Under the pieces are notes generated by a model. That model was given only the letters and a program-made list of their open reading frames with translations. It ran no database searches and had not been told where the DNA came from. From Acridotheres tristis (lineage: Eukaryota > Chordata > Aves > Passeriformes > Sturnidae), in the NCBI GenBank assembly GCA_037013685.1, contig CM072891.1, positions 13,864,501 through 13,928,500 on the forward strand: DNA of 64,000 nt, in the 5' to 3' direction. Both the position numbers and the translations under genes were made by a program. Below, piece after piece: positions 1 to 22,324 of this stretch (the first letter of the stretch is position 1; each line of letters starts with the position of its first letter).

Positions 1-1453
1 ACCATGATGTCTAACACTTGTCCTATTGTTTGGGGTTTGGCAAATCTGAGGAATAAGGTTGCTTGCACTGTAACAGAAAAACAGCCCATCAAGTAGGATG
101 TGTCTGTAGTCAGCAGCAACAGAGGTTTCAAAAGACAGTGAAATCACACTTATCTAGTTATAAACATTTTATCAGTGGAGCTAGAAAAGAGATTGCTTTC
201 TCAGCCCAATTTAGGACCCTTGTTAATACTGAAGGGCAAGAGTAACAGACCAGGCAACTTTATTTCTAATTTTGTTGCATTTAATTTTCTCATTCCGGTT
301 CATTTCAGTAGGGAGAAACAATTCAAAAGCTCCTAAGAAATGTAAATCTTCTTCAAAAGACTTCCTAAGCTGTGTGTTTCAGCCTGTGGCAATGGGTTCC
401 TTAAATTATATGCAAAGATGCAATAGTTTTTCCAACAATGGTAACTTCCAGGAGTTTGTACGTGTGCATTAACAGCGTCTTACACATACACGTGTGCCTG
501 TACACTGAAGCAGAAAATGGGAATTTCTGCCAATATAGGTGTTTTACAAATTAGTACACTGCTTGCTAAAGAGGATTCAGACATGAAAAACTTACTTCAT
601 ACTTCATCCCTATGGATAGCTACAATGTAAAACTGTAACCTGATTGCTGGCTTGATAATGAAAATATAAAATGTAAGACGACTAAAGACAAATAATTTTC
701 TGTATAATACAACTAGTTCTGATATAGAGTCAGAGTCTTTTGCATGAGTGCAGCAGAAAACCTGAGATTTTACATAGGAAGTGCAGCAATTGCAGTTCTT
801 TCCTGCAGGTCTCTGCTTTGAAGGAGAGTATCCCCCCAGTTGCTGTGTCTCCATCTCCAGCAAAATAATTTAAGTAACACAAAATGCCTTGTTCTTTAAA
901 CTAGATGAAAATAGACAGATTTTTGTTTGTGATGTTGTAAAAAAATAAACATTTGTCTCATATTACAGAATAAAATATTTGTTACACAGTTACTTAAGAC
1001 AACAGTTAAAGCTCAAAAGACAGAGGCCCACCACAGGAAATAAACTCCTTCCAAAAGAGAACAGCTCTACATTGCAGACAGTTGTTTTGAATGGATGGAT
1101 GCTCACTAATCAGAGAGCCTGCAGCACATCTGATAGAAGAGGTCAGTCATGCCAGTCAGACCACAGAGAGCAAGATCCTGTTTGATTCTTCCAGGTGCAT
1201 AGTCTCCTTTGGACAAAAGTGTGTGTTTGACATGTTTTGGAGAACCTGCAAATAGATTCGATTCTCTGCAAGCAACGGAGGAGCGATTGTTCAGATTTCA
1301 ATTACAACTTTTTGCAATGTCAAAGAAAGACAACATTAATTTCCATCTCCCTCAGATGCAACCCACTCTCTGGCAAGTTTTGTCTTCAGGGCCTTATATT
1401 CCTCATAGCACCTTTTCAGTTGTCATTTTCCTCAGTGAGGTTTGTCTCACTCT
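1..1453 (-). other. EXT2: EXT2 3' UTR and downstream flank
   Basis: The region follows the EXT2 stop codon on the minus strand. The 3' UTR must begin at 1453 and run toward position 1; its end is not certain. The sequence is AT-rich and holds no recognisable coding region, only short chance frames. There are few AATAAA-type signals on the minus strand, and the best ones are near 259-285, which would give a UTR of about 1.2 kb. A purine/pyrimidine-alternating stretch around 460-510 (TACACATACACGTGTGCC) is present. No transposon was recognised. Confidence 0.6.
259..285 (-). terminator. Candidate EXT2 polyadenylation signals
   Basis: On the minus strand AATAAA lies at 264-259 and ATTAAA at 285-280, 21 nt apart. 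They are the closest canonical pair I found downstream of the stop codon. Cleavage would fall roughly at 230-250. No transcript evidence is available, and a signal beyond position 1 is equally possible. Confidence 0.3.
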
Positions 1454-1642
<189 letters not shown>

Positions 1643-4600
1643 CTACCAACTCCCACACCAAAATTACTGGTAGAAACCTTCCCTCTTGCACTTGGAAGTA
1701 TTTCAGCCATGCTGGCTACTAATAAATAAAAAGAGAGCCTCACTGCAAGAGAGAACAGAAAAGAAGCTGGTGTTCTTTGATTTATCCATTTAATCACAGA
1801 GACGAGCAAGGGGATGCTGGCAGCAGCACATGTGCACATGGAGGTCAAAGCTTCCCTTCTCCCTCCCCCTAGAATTCCAGTCATTCTTAAAGCAATGTAC
1901 ATGCTGTAAACCAGAACAGATTAACTGCCAACATGTCTCTTAAAGGGCCACTGTTGGGTCAATTTCGTTTATAAGGAAGGTTTTGCAAAAAACAAGGCTT
2001 TGTGAAAAAGAGTTCTAAAAAAAAAGTCTGCCTTTTTTCAGGCTTCTTCAGAAGCTCTATCTTTTCTCACAAAAAAATAAACATGCCTTAGAGAATAGGC
2101 AGAGCTGATTGTACTGTAACTTAAAGGTGAAGCTGAATTAAAGCTATAAAACGAAACAAACTAACTAGTTTATTTTCCTTGTCTAAATAAAGATATATTG
2201 AGCAAGAAGACATCACATTAGCACCAAAAAATGGACCACTGATGACTTTTTTCAGTTTTAACAATCTCAGGTGTCAGTAATGTGGAAAGGCACAGCCATA
2301 TTCTTCAAAAAACAAGCAAGCAGATGTTTAACCATTACATTGCTCCTTTAACTCTTTCACTGAAGGGTGCTGTACCTGTGGAAACAAGGCAGAGAAAACC
2401 TGGCTCATCTCACCCTAGCCAATGCTCAGCTTACATTAGCTGCCTGCTACATAAAACAGCTTTTAAGGAATTCAGACACCAAGAATCATGACAACAGTTC
2501 CTGCACATAACAGAGAGCTATAAGAAAACAGGTGACTTTTCTTTTGCCATTCAAGAGAGAAAACAAAAAAAGAAGTGAGCACTTTGACTCAGCTGCAGAG
2601 ACTGATGTGCTGCAGGCAGTCACAGAGCAGGTCTCTTGCTCTCCAACCACTGCACCCTCTCCCGACCCCTTTGAAGGGTTAGGGGGGTCACTATGGCTCC
2701 AGGATAATTTTCCTCATCAGGACCTGGTCAATCACACCAACTGAGTGTGACAGTTCTATGATGGGGACTGCTCAACACTGCCCCAAACACTCTTTTGAAG
2801 TAGACAGGACAGCAAGAGCAGTTTTCAAAATTATTTCCTCAACCACATAGCTGTTTCAAGCTATAATGGTCATAATTCAGACCATTTTCTGCCCTGAGAA
2901 AAGTGTCAGAAAACTACTTCATATGAAGTGATACTTGAGTAAAATATTTATACAGGTAAATGCAGACACGTCACTTTCTGCTACCTTCCCTTCCTTTCAT
3001 ACTTCATCCTACCTCATACCTTCCAATCTTCAGATTCAAATCACTGGGACCACAAACAAAAGAAAAGGAATTCAGAGTGTAAGAGAAAATCATGTACAGT
3101 GGGACACAACCTCTACTCCTGTGACAATCACTATCTGCTCCAGTGTAGCACAGATCTGACATAGCAAAGGAGCCACCAGTGAGGACTGAAGACCCAGGTA
3201 TAGCTGTTCAGTATCTGCAATAACAAGGTGAACCATGAGAATGAGATTTGGACCTCAGGCACTGAAAGGTTGCAGTGGCTCCTGCAGACAGCAGGAGCTG
3301 AGTGTTATCTCCAGGAACATTAAGCAGTTTCTGTTGCTTCCACAGGATGCCCACCGTGAGAGATATTAAACACATCTGATTTTTAGATAAGGTCAGACTT
3401 TTAAATAATCTGTTACTTGTAAGAAATGTGGTTAACTAATCCATGATGTGTATTGGAGAAGCCTCATGGCAGGAAACCCACAAACTTCACAGGCAAGGAG
3501 GTAGATGCACTGGGAGATGTGCATGTGAGAAGTTTGCACAGCTGCTGGCCTTCACTGGTTTCTGGAATACAAGAATACTTTTAGTCTACTGGTTCAAATC
3601 CTGCCTTTGCCAGTAATGACTGAAAGACATTGTAATGTAACAGCTGCTTGGTGGCTGGTGTGAAATGAATTAGTTATCTCAGCCTACTGCCTGGTAGGCA
3701 GGTGTCCACATCAGACCAGCCATTGTCACAACCGGAACTAAGTGGCACCCTCAGAGCAAAAGACAAAACTAAATGGATAGGGCAGACAAAACTGACCTCT
3801 TCCCTCCAGAAGTTATACTCCCTAATCAAAAGTGAGGTCTTATGACAAAATATCAAGATGGGATCCTTCTACAGCCAAACGTATTTTGGTGGCAAGTCCA
3901 TTTAAGCCTGCAAGTACAACATCTTTAACCACCACGAAACCATTTCATTGTTAAAGAAATGGCAACAATTAAAAATGGAAAAATTACTATGTTCTAAACA
4001 CTGTGGCTGAAGCAGAAGTTAGCCCTCCACAAATAAATATCAAATTCAAAGATCGGAAACAGGCTTTTTTAAAGGAAAGAAATGTCATGCACAAGCCACA
4101 AAATGTGTTTGAAAGAAAGACACTTCTTTCCAAAAATTTCATCTCTAGCACTGAACTAAATCACTTGAATTCTGAAGTCCTTGCCACTTTTGGACAATAT
4201 AAACCAGAAAAGATATCTAGAACATGAAACACTGAAAGCTAGGTAGCCAAGAGAATGTAGTCTCATCTCAATATGGAGGAAAGGTGTTTCTCTTGGTTGT
4301 GTCAATAGTTTTGCACATTCAAAGTAACAGAGGCATGTTTGCTTCCAAGAATTTTTTTTTCCTTGCATTGCTGACAATGTGCAGTAGTGCTCAGCTCAAT
4401 AAGACATTAAGACTGTGTGAGTTCAGAAATTGGCAGTCCCATTGCCCCTGGATGAACTTGGTGTTCGTAAAGGTTTCTCTTAATCAGGTTCCTCACTGCT
4501 ATAATCCAACTCACTATGTGGCAGGGTAGCCCTTACCTGCAATCTTTGGCCAACTGTGACCTGGTCAGTTTGCCTCTTAAGGAAATGGCTTCCTATTTTG

Positions 4601-5533
4601 ACTGACAAATACATGTCTTACATAAAACACTGCTGTTCTTGTGGCTGCAGAAGCAGTTCAGCCCTTTGCTATATTTACTGTACTGGCAGTTGCCCTCTAG
4701 ACTGCATTTTACAGAGTTCTCCATTTTGAGAGCCAAAGATGCTAAAGGCAGTAAACTTGTTGCTACTTAAATACCTGTAAATAAAGGGATTATGAGACCT
4801 TCCTGCAGTTTCTTCTGTGACCTGATGTAAAGGCTAACCTTGTAGGACAAGAAAGGAATTCTTGGTTCAAAGCTTTCTTCAGTTAATGTATTTTAATGAT
4901 GGAGTTCGATAACCCTCGGGACTAAAGTCTATTTATCTCAAATAAATTACACAGCACAAAGAATAGCAGAGTTGGCTCTCCCATGATTCAGTGTATTGCT
5001 AAAAGAATACAATTTCTTAATAAGAGCGAGTTCAAGTGTACCATCGTCCTTTGTCTCTGCTGAAAGAGCCAAAATGGCCAACAAAACCAATTAGTTACAT
5101 ATCTTTCCTGGACAGATCTCCACAACTGACTTCTCAAACCTTCTCCATTTACAAAACCAACAGGCAGTTGCTGGGCATCTCTCTGCTATTTCTGTACCAG
5201 AAACCTAACACTAACTGTTGTGCATGCACGTGACAACCCTGATAAACTGTTTGTTTCACAAACAGTGGCTTGATCCCTGGATATCCGGGCAAGTAATTAA
5301 CTCAGACTACCTGTTTGTTATTTCTGAATGCTAAAAAGCAAGGAGTCAGGCACTTGGGGAAGCTGCAAGTAAAGCTGATAACAGCTCTTTGCCTGATACC
5401 TCAGGTATTGTTCTTGATACCCAACACTGTAAAGTCATCAGTACAAAGTTATTCTTTTATAATGACCAGAATTCCCTGATGCATGCATTTTTTTTTCCAT
5501 TCAGCTTCTCTGCTGACCCTGAAAATAGTTAGT

Positions 5534-5606
5534 GGATGGATGGATAGACAGACAGACAGACAGATAGACAGACAGACAGATAGATAGACAGACAGATAGA
5601 TAGACA

Positions 5607-5639
<33 letters not shown>
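5534..5639. repeat. Compound tetranucleotide microsatellite (GGAT/GACA/GATA/GATT)n
   Basis: About 106 bp of head-to-tail 4-mers: GGAT units, then mixed GACA and GATA units, then seven GATT units. The abrupt change of unit type along one array suggests stepwise point mutation and spread of variant units. It makes an artefactual open frame on the minus strand rich in Ser, Ile, Cys and Leu. Confidence 0.97.
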
Positions 5640-5641
<2 letters not shown>

Positions 5642-6603
5642 GAACCTTACTGCTAAGTTAGGAAAATTTGCTCTAGGAGTTGTTACCACTTATTATCCAC
5701 CTTAAATGAATATCTAGCTTAGAAGATTCAAAAAAATAAACCCTTTCAGATTTTCAAATAACTCCTTTATATTTAGGTAGATGATAACACAGGGCAAGAA
5801 GGCATTAGGTATAGCAAGCAGTTTCAGTATGATATTAAGGATTTTCAAAATCAAGTCTCAATATACCTAAACTGTGTATCTCTACAGATTCTCTAGCACT
5901 CAGACTCAATCTCAGCACATACTTCTTTGGCTGGGCAAATAAAAGCATGTGGATTTGTAGTCAATCTAACCCTTCCCACAACCCAGTATTCTCCACTTTT
6001 CAAAATTTCAAGACAAGCAAAACAACAGTTTAAACATGTTCTCAATAAACTGTCAATGATACTTTACTCTGGGGATACAAGAACTGCTATAGACATGGAA
6101 ACATGACCTTTACTCAGCATCATAATGCACTTCAAGGCAAAGAGCACTTTTTAATCTTCTGTTTTTATAGCATTTACCTTAATGAGAATCTAGCTCATAA
6201 CTAAAATTCCCACGTGTTGTTGTAGCACTACTACTATGACCATAATAAAGCTTAACTGGCTTCAGGTAGGAACCTCTCCAGGGGGAACCTCTCGTGGTTC
6301 CCTTTCAGCTAACATTTAAGATCTACAAAACTTCCCACCCCTTCTCAACTATTTTCCTGCAGAGTAATTTTTACCATCTTAATGGGGTATGCTTTATTTT
6401 TGAGTTGCATACTCCTTTTTTTAATCCAGTCTTATTAAAGCCCATACAACACTTTAAATTTTCTGAGTTCTGCAGAGCAGGACAGAAAAAAAGCTCACTG
6501 TTCAAATGATAACTAGCAAGATAATCATGTTATAACTCCCCATGAAAATCTGAAATGGCCTATTTTAAATGCAGGTCAGATTTTTTTTTTGTCACATCTT
6601 ACA

Positions 6604-6665
6604 ATCATAGAATCATCAGTGTTGGAAGAGACCTTTAAGATCATCAAGTCCAACAGTCTGATTCT
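6604..6665 (-). mobile_element. CR1 LINE 3'-end fragment
   Basis: The + strand reads AATCATAGAATCATCAGTGT followed by TTGGAAGAGACCTTTAAGAT and CATCAAGTCCAAC. This is the reverse complement of the 3' end of avian CR1 elements, including the terminal octamer-like repeat. The element is therefore on the minus strand and truncated at its 5' side, as is usual for CR1. Similarity fades after about 6665. Confidence 0.85.
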
Positions 6666-7135
6666 TCTGGTGACTTCTTTCCCCTGCTTACCTACCCCAT
6701 CAGTTCTATGGTTGCAAATAATTTTTCCCAAAGTTTGCAGGAGAGATGCAACAGCCTAAGAAGCACAAAGTAAGATGCCTTTATTGGTCTTAAATCTCAG
6801 GTTAATTCCACCTAATAACTAGTATGTACATTTATTGTCAGCCCATTTCAAACATGGGTATTGAACAGCTTTGCAAAATGAAGAAACTTTCCCTTATTTC
6901 ACACATTCAGCAGCCAAGGCAGAGAGAAGCCTAATGTCTAGGTCAAGGCTGGAAAGCCCTTTACAGTAAAGCAGGGAATGTGAATCTCAGACTTACAAAC
7001 TTTCAGTATTTCACTCTAAGCATTCAATGCCTTTCCAAATGCATACTTCATTTCAAAACTAAATTTTCAGAAAAATGTAATGATGCTGCCATTGTTAAAA
7101 AATGCAACATGGAGTTGTGCAGCAAGAGCCCTTCA

Positions 7136-7223
7136 CTTCTCTCCAAGGATTGTGAAGCACATTGATAATCTTAGTTGCGAAGCACAAGGATTGTGAACGT
7201 GCTTCACAATCCTTGGAGAGAAG
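7136..7223. repeat. Perfect 25-bp inverted repeat with a nested third copy
   Basis: The arm at 7136-7160 (CTTCTCTCCAAGGATTGTGA then AGCAC) is the exact reverse complement of 7199-7223. The 38-nt spacer itself holds the 12-mer AAGGATTGTGAA (7186-7197), the same as 7145-7156, and GAAGCAC (7179-7185). The right arm can therefore pair either with the far left arm or with the spacer copy. It is not part of any transposon I recognise. Confidence 0.95.
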
Positions 7224-7651
7224 ACACTGTACAAATAACATTTCAAATGATTTTATTAATAATTATATCCTTTCTGCTCTTTGGTAAGCTAGCAATTGTC
7301 TGGTTTAAAGAAAAAATAATACTTAGTACAGTTGATATTCCACGGCAAACAGAAATGTGGTATTACCGACAGTACAGCCAACCAAGAACCTGAACTTCAT
7401 ATATGTGTCCTATAATCTTTACAGCAAAGCTGCTAAAAATTGTACCCTTTTAAAGTCCTTTTTTTGTAGCAGTCTACTTTTCAGTGACACATCACTCACT
7501 GTAGGAATGACTTACGCTGATCGAATCCATGTAACATTCTTTCAAAATTAGTAATTTATAAAAACACTTTTGATCCTAATTTAATGAGACACAGGATAAG
7601 ATTCTAGGGATCAGAACAAGGCAATCAGAGAAATAAAGAATGGTCACTCAC

Positions 7652-7734
7652 CTTTCCACCATGTGTGTCTGGTCCAGTGATAACCCATCAATTGCTGTGC
7701 ATTCTGGACATTTGAACTTCTTTCGTGGGGTCAC
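7652..7734 (-). CDS. EXT2: EXT2 coding exon, residues 646-673 (GT64)
   Basis: The shortest exon, 83 nt: 27 codons, [10 protein letters not shown] to QTHMVE, plus two bases of Arg673 (phase 2). The acceptor is CTTTCTGCAG and the donor is a perfect GTGAGT. The cysteine pair in KCPEC and the loop [16 protein letters not shown] match human EXT2 exactly. Upstream in the same frame the open reading continues into the intron without similarity, which fixes the exon start at the GTG codon. The unusually conserved-looking intron stretch at 7890-8600 lies just 5' of this exon. Confidence 0.98.
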
Positions 7735-16694
<8,960 letters not shown>

Positions 16695-17689
16695 TTAGAA
16701 GAAAAAGAATTCAATGTTATATTTTACTTCTGAGTTCTATCCATCTTAGCTGCTCTTTTTTCTTCTTCACATCTAAACAAACGCTTCTTCATGGTGAATT
16801 TACAGCAGTTACAGTTTGGCAAACACGAGAGCATATGAAGGCAAGAGACAGAAGTTCAGACACATTTCCCTCTGTGTCTCTCAACAAAGAGCTTCATGGG
16901 CAGCTACAAAGAGGATAGCTTGCCCAAAACAGCAACTTGCAACACTCACAGTGCCAATATGTAGGACACAAAGCATGAAAAGATACTTCACTCAAATGCA
17001 ACTAAAATAATTCGAAGCGGCAGTATACAATCACTGACTGCAAGTCTAGGGGTCATAAAGAATTTGACTGAGAAGGCTAGTTCTATCAAGGGCTGAGAAA
17101 ATTAAATTTTATTATATCAATTAAATGTTTAGTACTATTGACTATTGCTAGGGAGCAGACTCTGTGTCTTAGCAATTTCTTTCATCTTCAAAGTCCTAAG
17201 TCACAGTGATAATTTAAAACTAGATAAATATAAATGGATTCTAACTTGTGGCCTATAGCATTCTTCCAAGAAGAATACAGCACTGGAGTACACAAACATT
17301 AACATTTACAAGTCAAATGAGGATTTAAATAGCAACAAAACTCCCCAAAGACACAAAACTGGATCAAATTCACTCTACAATGGCATTCATTTCCTTTTCT
17401 TCCTACATGTTTAACATGTAGCACCTTAAGTGTCACGTTGATTCTGCAAATACTAAAAAATTTTCAAAATCCTATTCTATTCCTACAAAAGAATAACTTA
17501 GGTATAAGTAAAGAACACCAAGCTAAAAGAAATGGAAGTAAGGGCTGAATATTAAACATTCATTCTAAATGCATATAACCATGTACAGTTTCTAGCACAA
17601 AGGTTAACAGCAGTCATTATTACCGTATGACACATCCCAAAAGAAACCATTCATGAAAAAAAATTTTAAATAAAAGCAAGAGAGACATG

Positions 17690-18145
17690 GGCAAACTGGA
17701 GAGAGTTCAGCAAAGGTAATAATGGCACTGGAGCATCTCCTTTACAAGGAAAGGCTGAGAGTGCTGTGGCTACTTAGCCTAGAGAAGAGAAGGCTCAAGG
17801 AAGGCTTCACTAATATGTACAAATACCTGAAGGAAAGGTGCAAAGAAGACAGAACTAGGCTCCTTACACTGGTGGCCAGTGAAAGAATCAGAGGCAATGG
17901 CACAAACTGAAACACTGAGGTTCCCTCTGAACATCAGGAGAGACTTTTTCAGAGTGAGTGTGACTGAGCACTAACACAGGTTGCCCAATGAGGTAGTGAA
18001 ATCTCTACTCTTGAAGGTATTGAAAGCCATCTGGAGATGGTTCTGTGCACCCCACTTGAGATGTTCCTGCCTGAGAGGGGCGTTGGACAGCTGATCTCCA
18101 GAAGTGCCTTCGAAGCTCAGCCATTCTCTGATTCTGTGGTAAGTG
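17690..18145 (+). mobile_element. CR1 LINE fragment (3' ORF2 end and 3' UTR)
   Basis: The + strand shows the diagnostic order of avian CR1: GGGCAAACTGGAGAGAGTTC, AAGGCTGAGAGTGCTGTGGC, TAGCCTAGAGAAGAGAAGGC, TACAAATACCTGAAGGAAAG, ACATCAGGAGAGACTTTTTC, CACAGGTTGCCCAATGAGGT, and an end at CATTCTCTGATTCTGTG. The element is in + orientation, truncated at the 5' side, and diverged, with stops and small indels. It cannot encode a working reverse transcriptase. The 3' boundary is soft because the terminal repeat is decayed. Confidence 0.9.
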
Positions 18146-19342
18146 GAGTCTAGAATGATATTGGGCCTGAAGCCACTGGAATTTTCATGTCTGAAATACA
18201 TATAAATTTCCAGTGCGATTTGCAAATGACACAAAGCCTGGAGACATGAAAAATAGTGAGGACAATAAAGTCATACAGAGTTTACTAAAGTCTATATGAC
18301 TGGACTGCTTAGTAAACTAGGTGCACTTGAACAAAAAACACACTGACACATTTGACATACAGTTAAACACTAGGACCAAGGCAACTTTTTCCGTAAAAGC
18401 AGCTTCTGAAAAAGATTAAAGGGACAGAGTGGACATTAGTTCTCAGCATGCTGATATGGCAGAATGTATTAATCTAATTTTTTGTATATATAGATGGGTA
18501 TGTAGTAAGAAGTGGGGGCAGAGGGCAGGGCAATTTTACCTATAAGCAGACAGACAGATGCTAAAATACTGTTTCATTCTGATGTTTTTATATTTCAAAC
18601 CATGTTAAAACACTGAAAATGGTGCAAAAAGAATGAACAGTAAGATGACTATCATCAGGATAAGAACAGCAAGTTTGAAAAAAACTACTAGGACATGGTG
18701 AGCAAATACAGAAATTCAGAAAAGAGCAGAAGATCAAATAAGATCCTTGTTTCTGTGTTTTGAGAATGAAAAGTGGAAGCTGAAGTAGGTGCCAATGAAA
18801 AAAGCCACTGTAAGGACAAAAATAAGAGCAGTCCTAACCTGAGAAAATGGTTTAAGTTTTTAAACAAAAACATATGATCATATTCTGGAATTGTTCTCAG
18901 CAGAAGAATCTGAAGAATGCTGGCTTCCAAAAATAATGGGATACCATTATGTGCACACACTTCCAGCTCCATTATAACCTTCAATCAGGTCTGTCTCCAC
19001 AACAGTTTTGCACTCTTTCCACCATCAGTCTGTTGCAATAAGAAGACAGTACCAGAGAAGAAGAGAAGCTCCTTCATTCCCACATGTACAAGTAAAATTT
19101 GCTCTCAGGAAGAAGTGTCCACATCCTCATTGCCACTGGGCCTCTCAGATTTAACAGCTCATACAACACTCAAAAAATCCACAAATCTGCACACTGCTAA
19201 AAGACACCAGAGTCCAAACACTACTTCACTCAGGAAAACAAAGCAATATTTCCAAACCAGAGCAACACTTCAAAAGTCAGTTTTTCTTGGAGCTGTATTT
19301 TAGAAAAGAGGATTGGCATGCATGGGTGGCCAAAAAGAAAGG

Positions 19343-19359
19343 AAAAAAAAAAAAAAAAA
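19343..19359. repeat. Poly-A run (17 nt)
   Basis: An A17 tract inside a purine-rich stretch (AGAAAGG before, GAGAAGAAACAAGGAG after). No retrocopy body is recognised upstream. Confidence 0.9.
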
Positions 19360-22324
19360 GAGAAGAAACAAGGAGTGATATTTACTGGCAAAATTTGTAT
19401 TCAGTTTCCTACCCCAAGGTTTTTCCTGTAAGGTCGAAAATGTGTCTGTAAAATCTACTTTTATCTGTGTGGTCTTGTAGAACATGGCCTTTATTTGACA
19501 CATATGCATGTTCTTGTCCTGTTTTACTCACCTCTTGTCCTTCTACTGGACAAGCTTAAGGCATTAGCCCTAGCACTCTTGACTGGCTTGTGATACTGAC
19601 CAGTAGTCAGCTGGAAGGAGTCAATCCCATTCCTGATGGATCCCAGTGGAAGTCATGGTCAGCCACCAGCTGGGGAGATAGAGCAAGCTCCTTGGGGCCA
19701 CCACAAAAATGGAGCATTGATTCCAATTATAGCGTCAGGATCTCATTTTATTCTCAGCATTGTAAGGTCTTTAAAAGTCCTGCATGAATCATAATCTGAA
19801 ATGATGATTCCAGTAGGAGATCGCTGAAATTCCAATATTTTCAGCTTACTACTCATTGTAACCTCAGGAGGCAGCAACCTTGAAGGACTGGAACTGATTA
19901 TTGCAAATTAGTACTCTTGATTTCATCCACTGCTTTCTTACTGGTTTACCATACAATGCGCAAGAATCATTTTATAAATGATGACAGTTGCAGGTACCTC
20001 ACAAAGACAGATGTCGTTGCTTCATAAAGACTACACACTGTGTAATGTTTGCAAGCTTCTTAAAGATCTCTGGATAATTGCCTATAATTATCCAGATGTA
20101 ACCCCAGGATTGGTATAAAATAATTTTAAACAGGCTGATACATCCCAAAAATATTGTTACAAGTGTTTCAGTTGCAATCAGAATTGCCATATTTATGCAT
20201 GCATTTGTAAATTTGTATTTATTTGTAACATCAAAGAATGCTTAAAATGTATCAAATGTATTCTTTTATTCAGTCTTTTCTTCTTTTTGTGTCTTCTACA
20301 TGTTGAAAAAATGACAACCGAACTGCAACAAAGTGCAGGAATATAGTGAAACAAAAATTGAAACTGAAAATTCACTAGGATTGAAAAATTATAATTCAGA
20401 AAAACAGGAATGCATTTAAGCATTAAACTTCCAGCTCTTCTGAAAAATCAACTATTTGATAGCTTACTAACAGACATGCCACTTGCATAAAAAATGGTTA
20501 TAGAAGGAAAAAGTAATGAAAAGTGTATGAAAAATGAAGATGTAATCTAATTATAATCAGCACGCATCTCAGATGTCAGCAAATCCTCTTAAATCCACAT
20601 GATTTACTAAGGTCTTGGAAAGTCTCACAAAATGACCAGTTCTCAACAACGGGTATGTTACTGTCAAATATTTGTGCTTTGAGAAACATAATATAAAGTT
20701 TCTGAATTTAGCCTTAGATTAATGAAAAGAAAATAGAAGCATTTTGGAGAAACTTTGAATAAGACATTAGGGTACCAGTTACTCTGCAGCATGCAAAATG
20801 TCAAGGCTACTTGCTGCCTGGAGGCTGACTTGATCCTGGAGGTTGCTGCCCCTCCAGAGATGGAAGCACATGGGAGAGATGTTATGACACAATGACATCT
20901 GGGCAACAACTGGCAAGCTGGGCAAAACTGACATAAAGGACAGCAGGCTCCAGTGAGAGATCCAGGTATTAGAAATTAGCTCTGCCACAGGAACTCCAAA
21001 AGAAATACATTATATATAAAGGACAACAGACACTTCAGAAGTCAAAGTTTTGGAATCCAATAGGAAGGTTGAAATTGTCTCTATTTATTTTAAAGGACCA
21101 CAAAAGAAAAGTATTTGTATTTAAAGAGAAATCAGAAGCAGTGTGTGCCACTTCTGTAATATCAGACTGAATTTTCAGATACAGCTTGGAAGGTTCTGAG
21201 AAACCTCAGCACTAGCAAAACCTATATGAAGGAAATTCTCAATTTACTAGACTTTGTTATAACCAAGGTAAAAGCACAGGCTTTATTCTTACAGTAAGAC
21301 AGACTTTTAATAGAGTATGACAAACAAAAGAAGCTTAAGAATCTCACATCATGGCACGAGATCCTTTAGGCATACAAAAGTAAAAAAATGCATGTTTGGA
21401 CTGGGGACTACTCTTACTTTTTAAAAAATCAGTGGATTCTGTAATGCAACAGAAAATAGAAGCAAATTATAGAAATAAAGCTGTCTGGAGTGAATACAAG
21501 TCTATGTATAGAAGGATTCTGAAGAGAATAACAGGCAATTCCTACTGGGTGTCATATTGAAATAATCATGAGAGAAGAGTGAATAACACACTTGCTCTCT
21601 GGTAATGACTCGGGTCACGATTGGCATTATGTGCTATTTAGGACTACTGATGCAGTGATTGCTGGAGAAGCCCATAGAAAAGAGTGTGTGGTCCTCTAAA
21701 CATAAAATCACTAACTTCCCAACTTTGCTCAATGCAGCTCCCTCTTCCAATGGGCTTACAGACCCTAACAACCACATACACACATGGCTGTGTTTCTGGC
21801 CACCCCACAATTCCACCATTATGGCCTGCAAGCCCACATCTCACAGCAAAATTTCCAAGCATGATTTCAAGATGATTTAAACTTTAGGATAAAAAGGTGA
21901 CATAGTTACATTCCCAGTTAAAACATTCACTTATAAAAGATCAGCAAAATATCCCATCCTCTAATTATGCATTTCTCAGCTTCAGCTGCCAATGAATCAT
22001 GAGTCTTGTAAACAAGAAAAGGGAGGACAGTCATGAGAAAGAGGTAACTTCATTAGAACCTAAAGGAATAACCTCTCACACAAAAAACCTCTCTCATTTT
22101 CCACACCTCCCTAGGCTTGTGATCAGATGTTTGTAATGAAAATGTAACTAACATAAGCTTGCACACTGTTTATATATAAAAACGATTTCTTAGTCTGAAA
22201 TCCAGCCCTGTTTCTCAGTACTGAATGAACTGTTACATCATACATAAAAGGGGGATCATTAAAAATAATAGAGCATAATATTTCCACGGAAGGTATTATT
22301 TCTTTTTAAAGAGAAATGGCACTG

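Noticed and set aside
5501..5689. 62-codon minus-strand frame rich in Ser, Ile, Cys and Leu
   Set aside because: It is the translation of the tetranucleotide microsatellite.
6264..6303. Direct copy of GGAACCTCTC with a nearby inverted GGTTCCC
   Set aside because: Too short to separate from chance; noted only as a local duplication.
17722..17910. 62-codon + strand frame (MALEHLLYKE...)
   Set aside because: It is part of the CR1 fragment, not a host gene.
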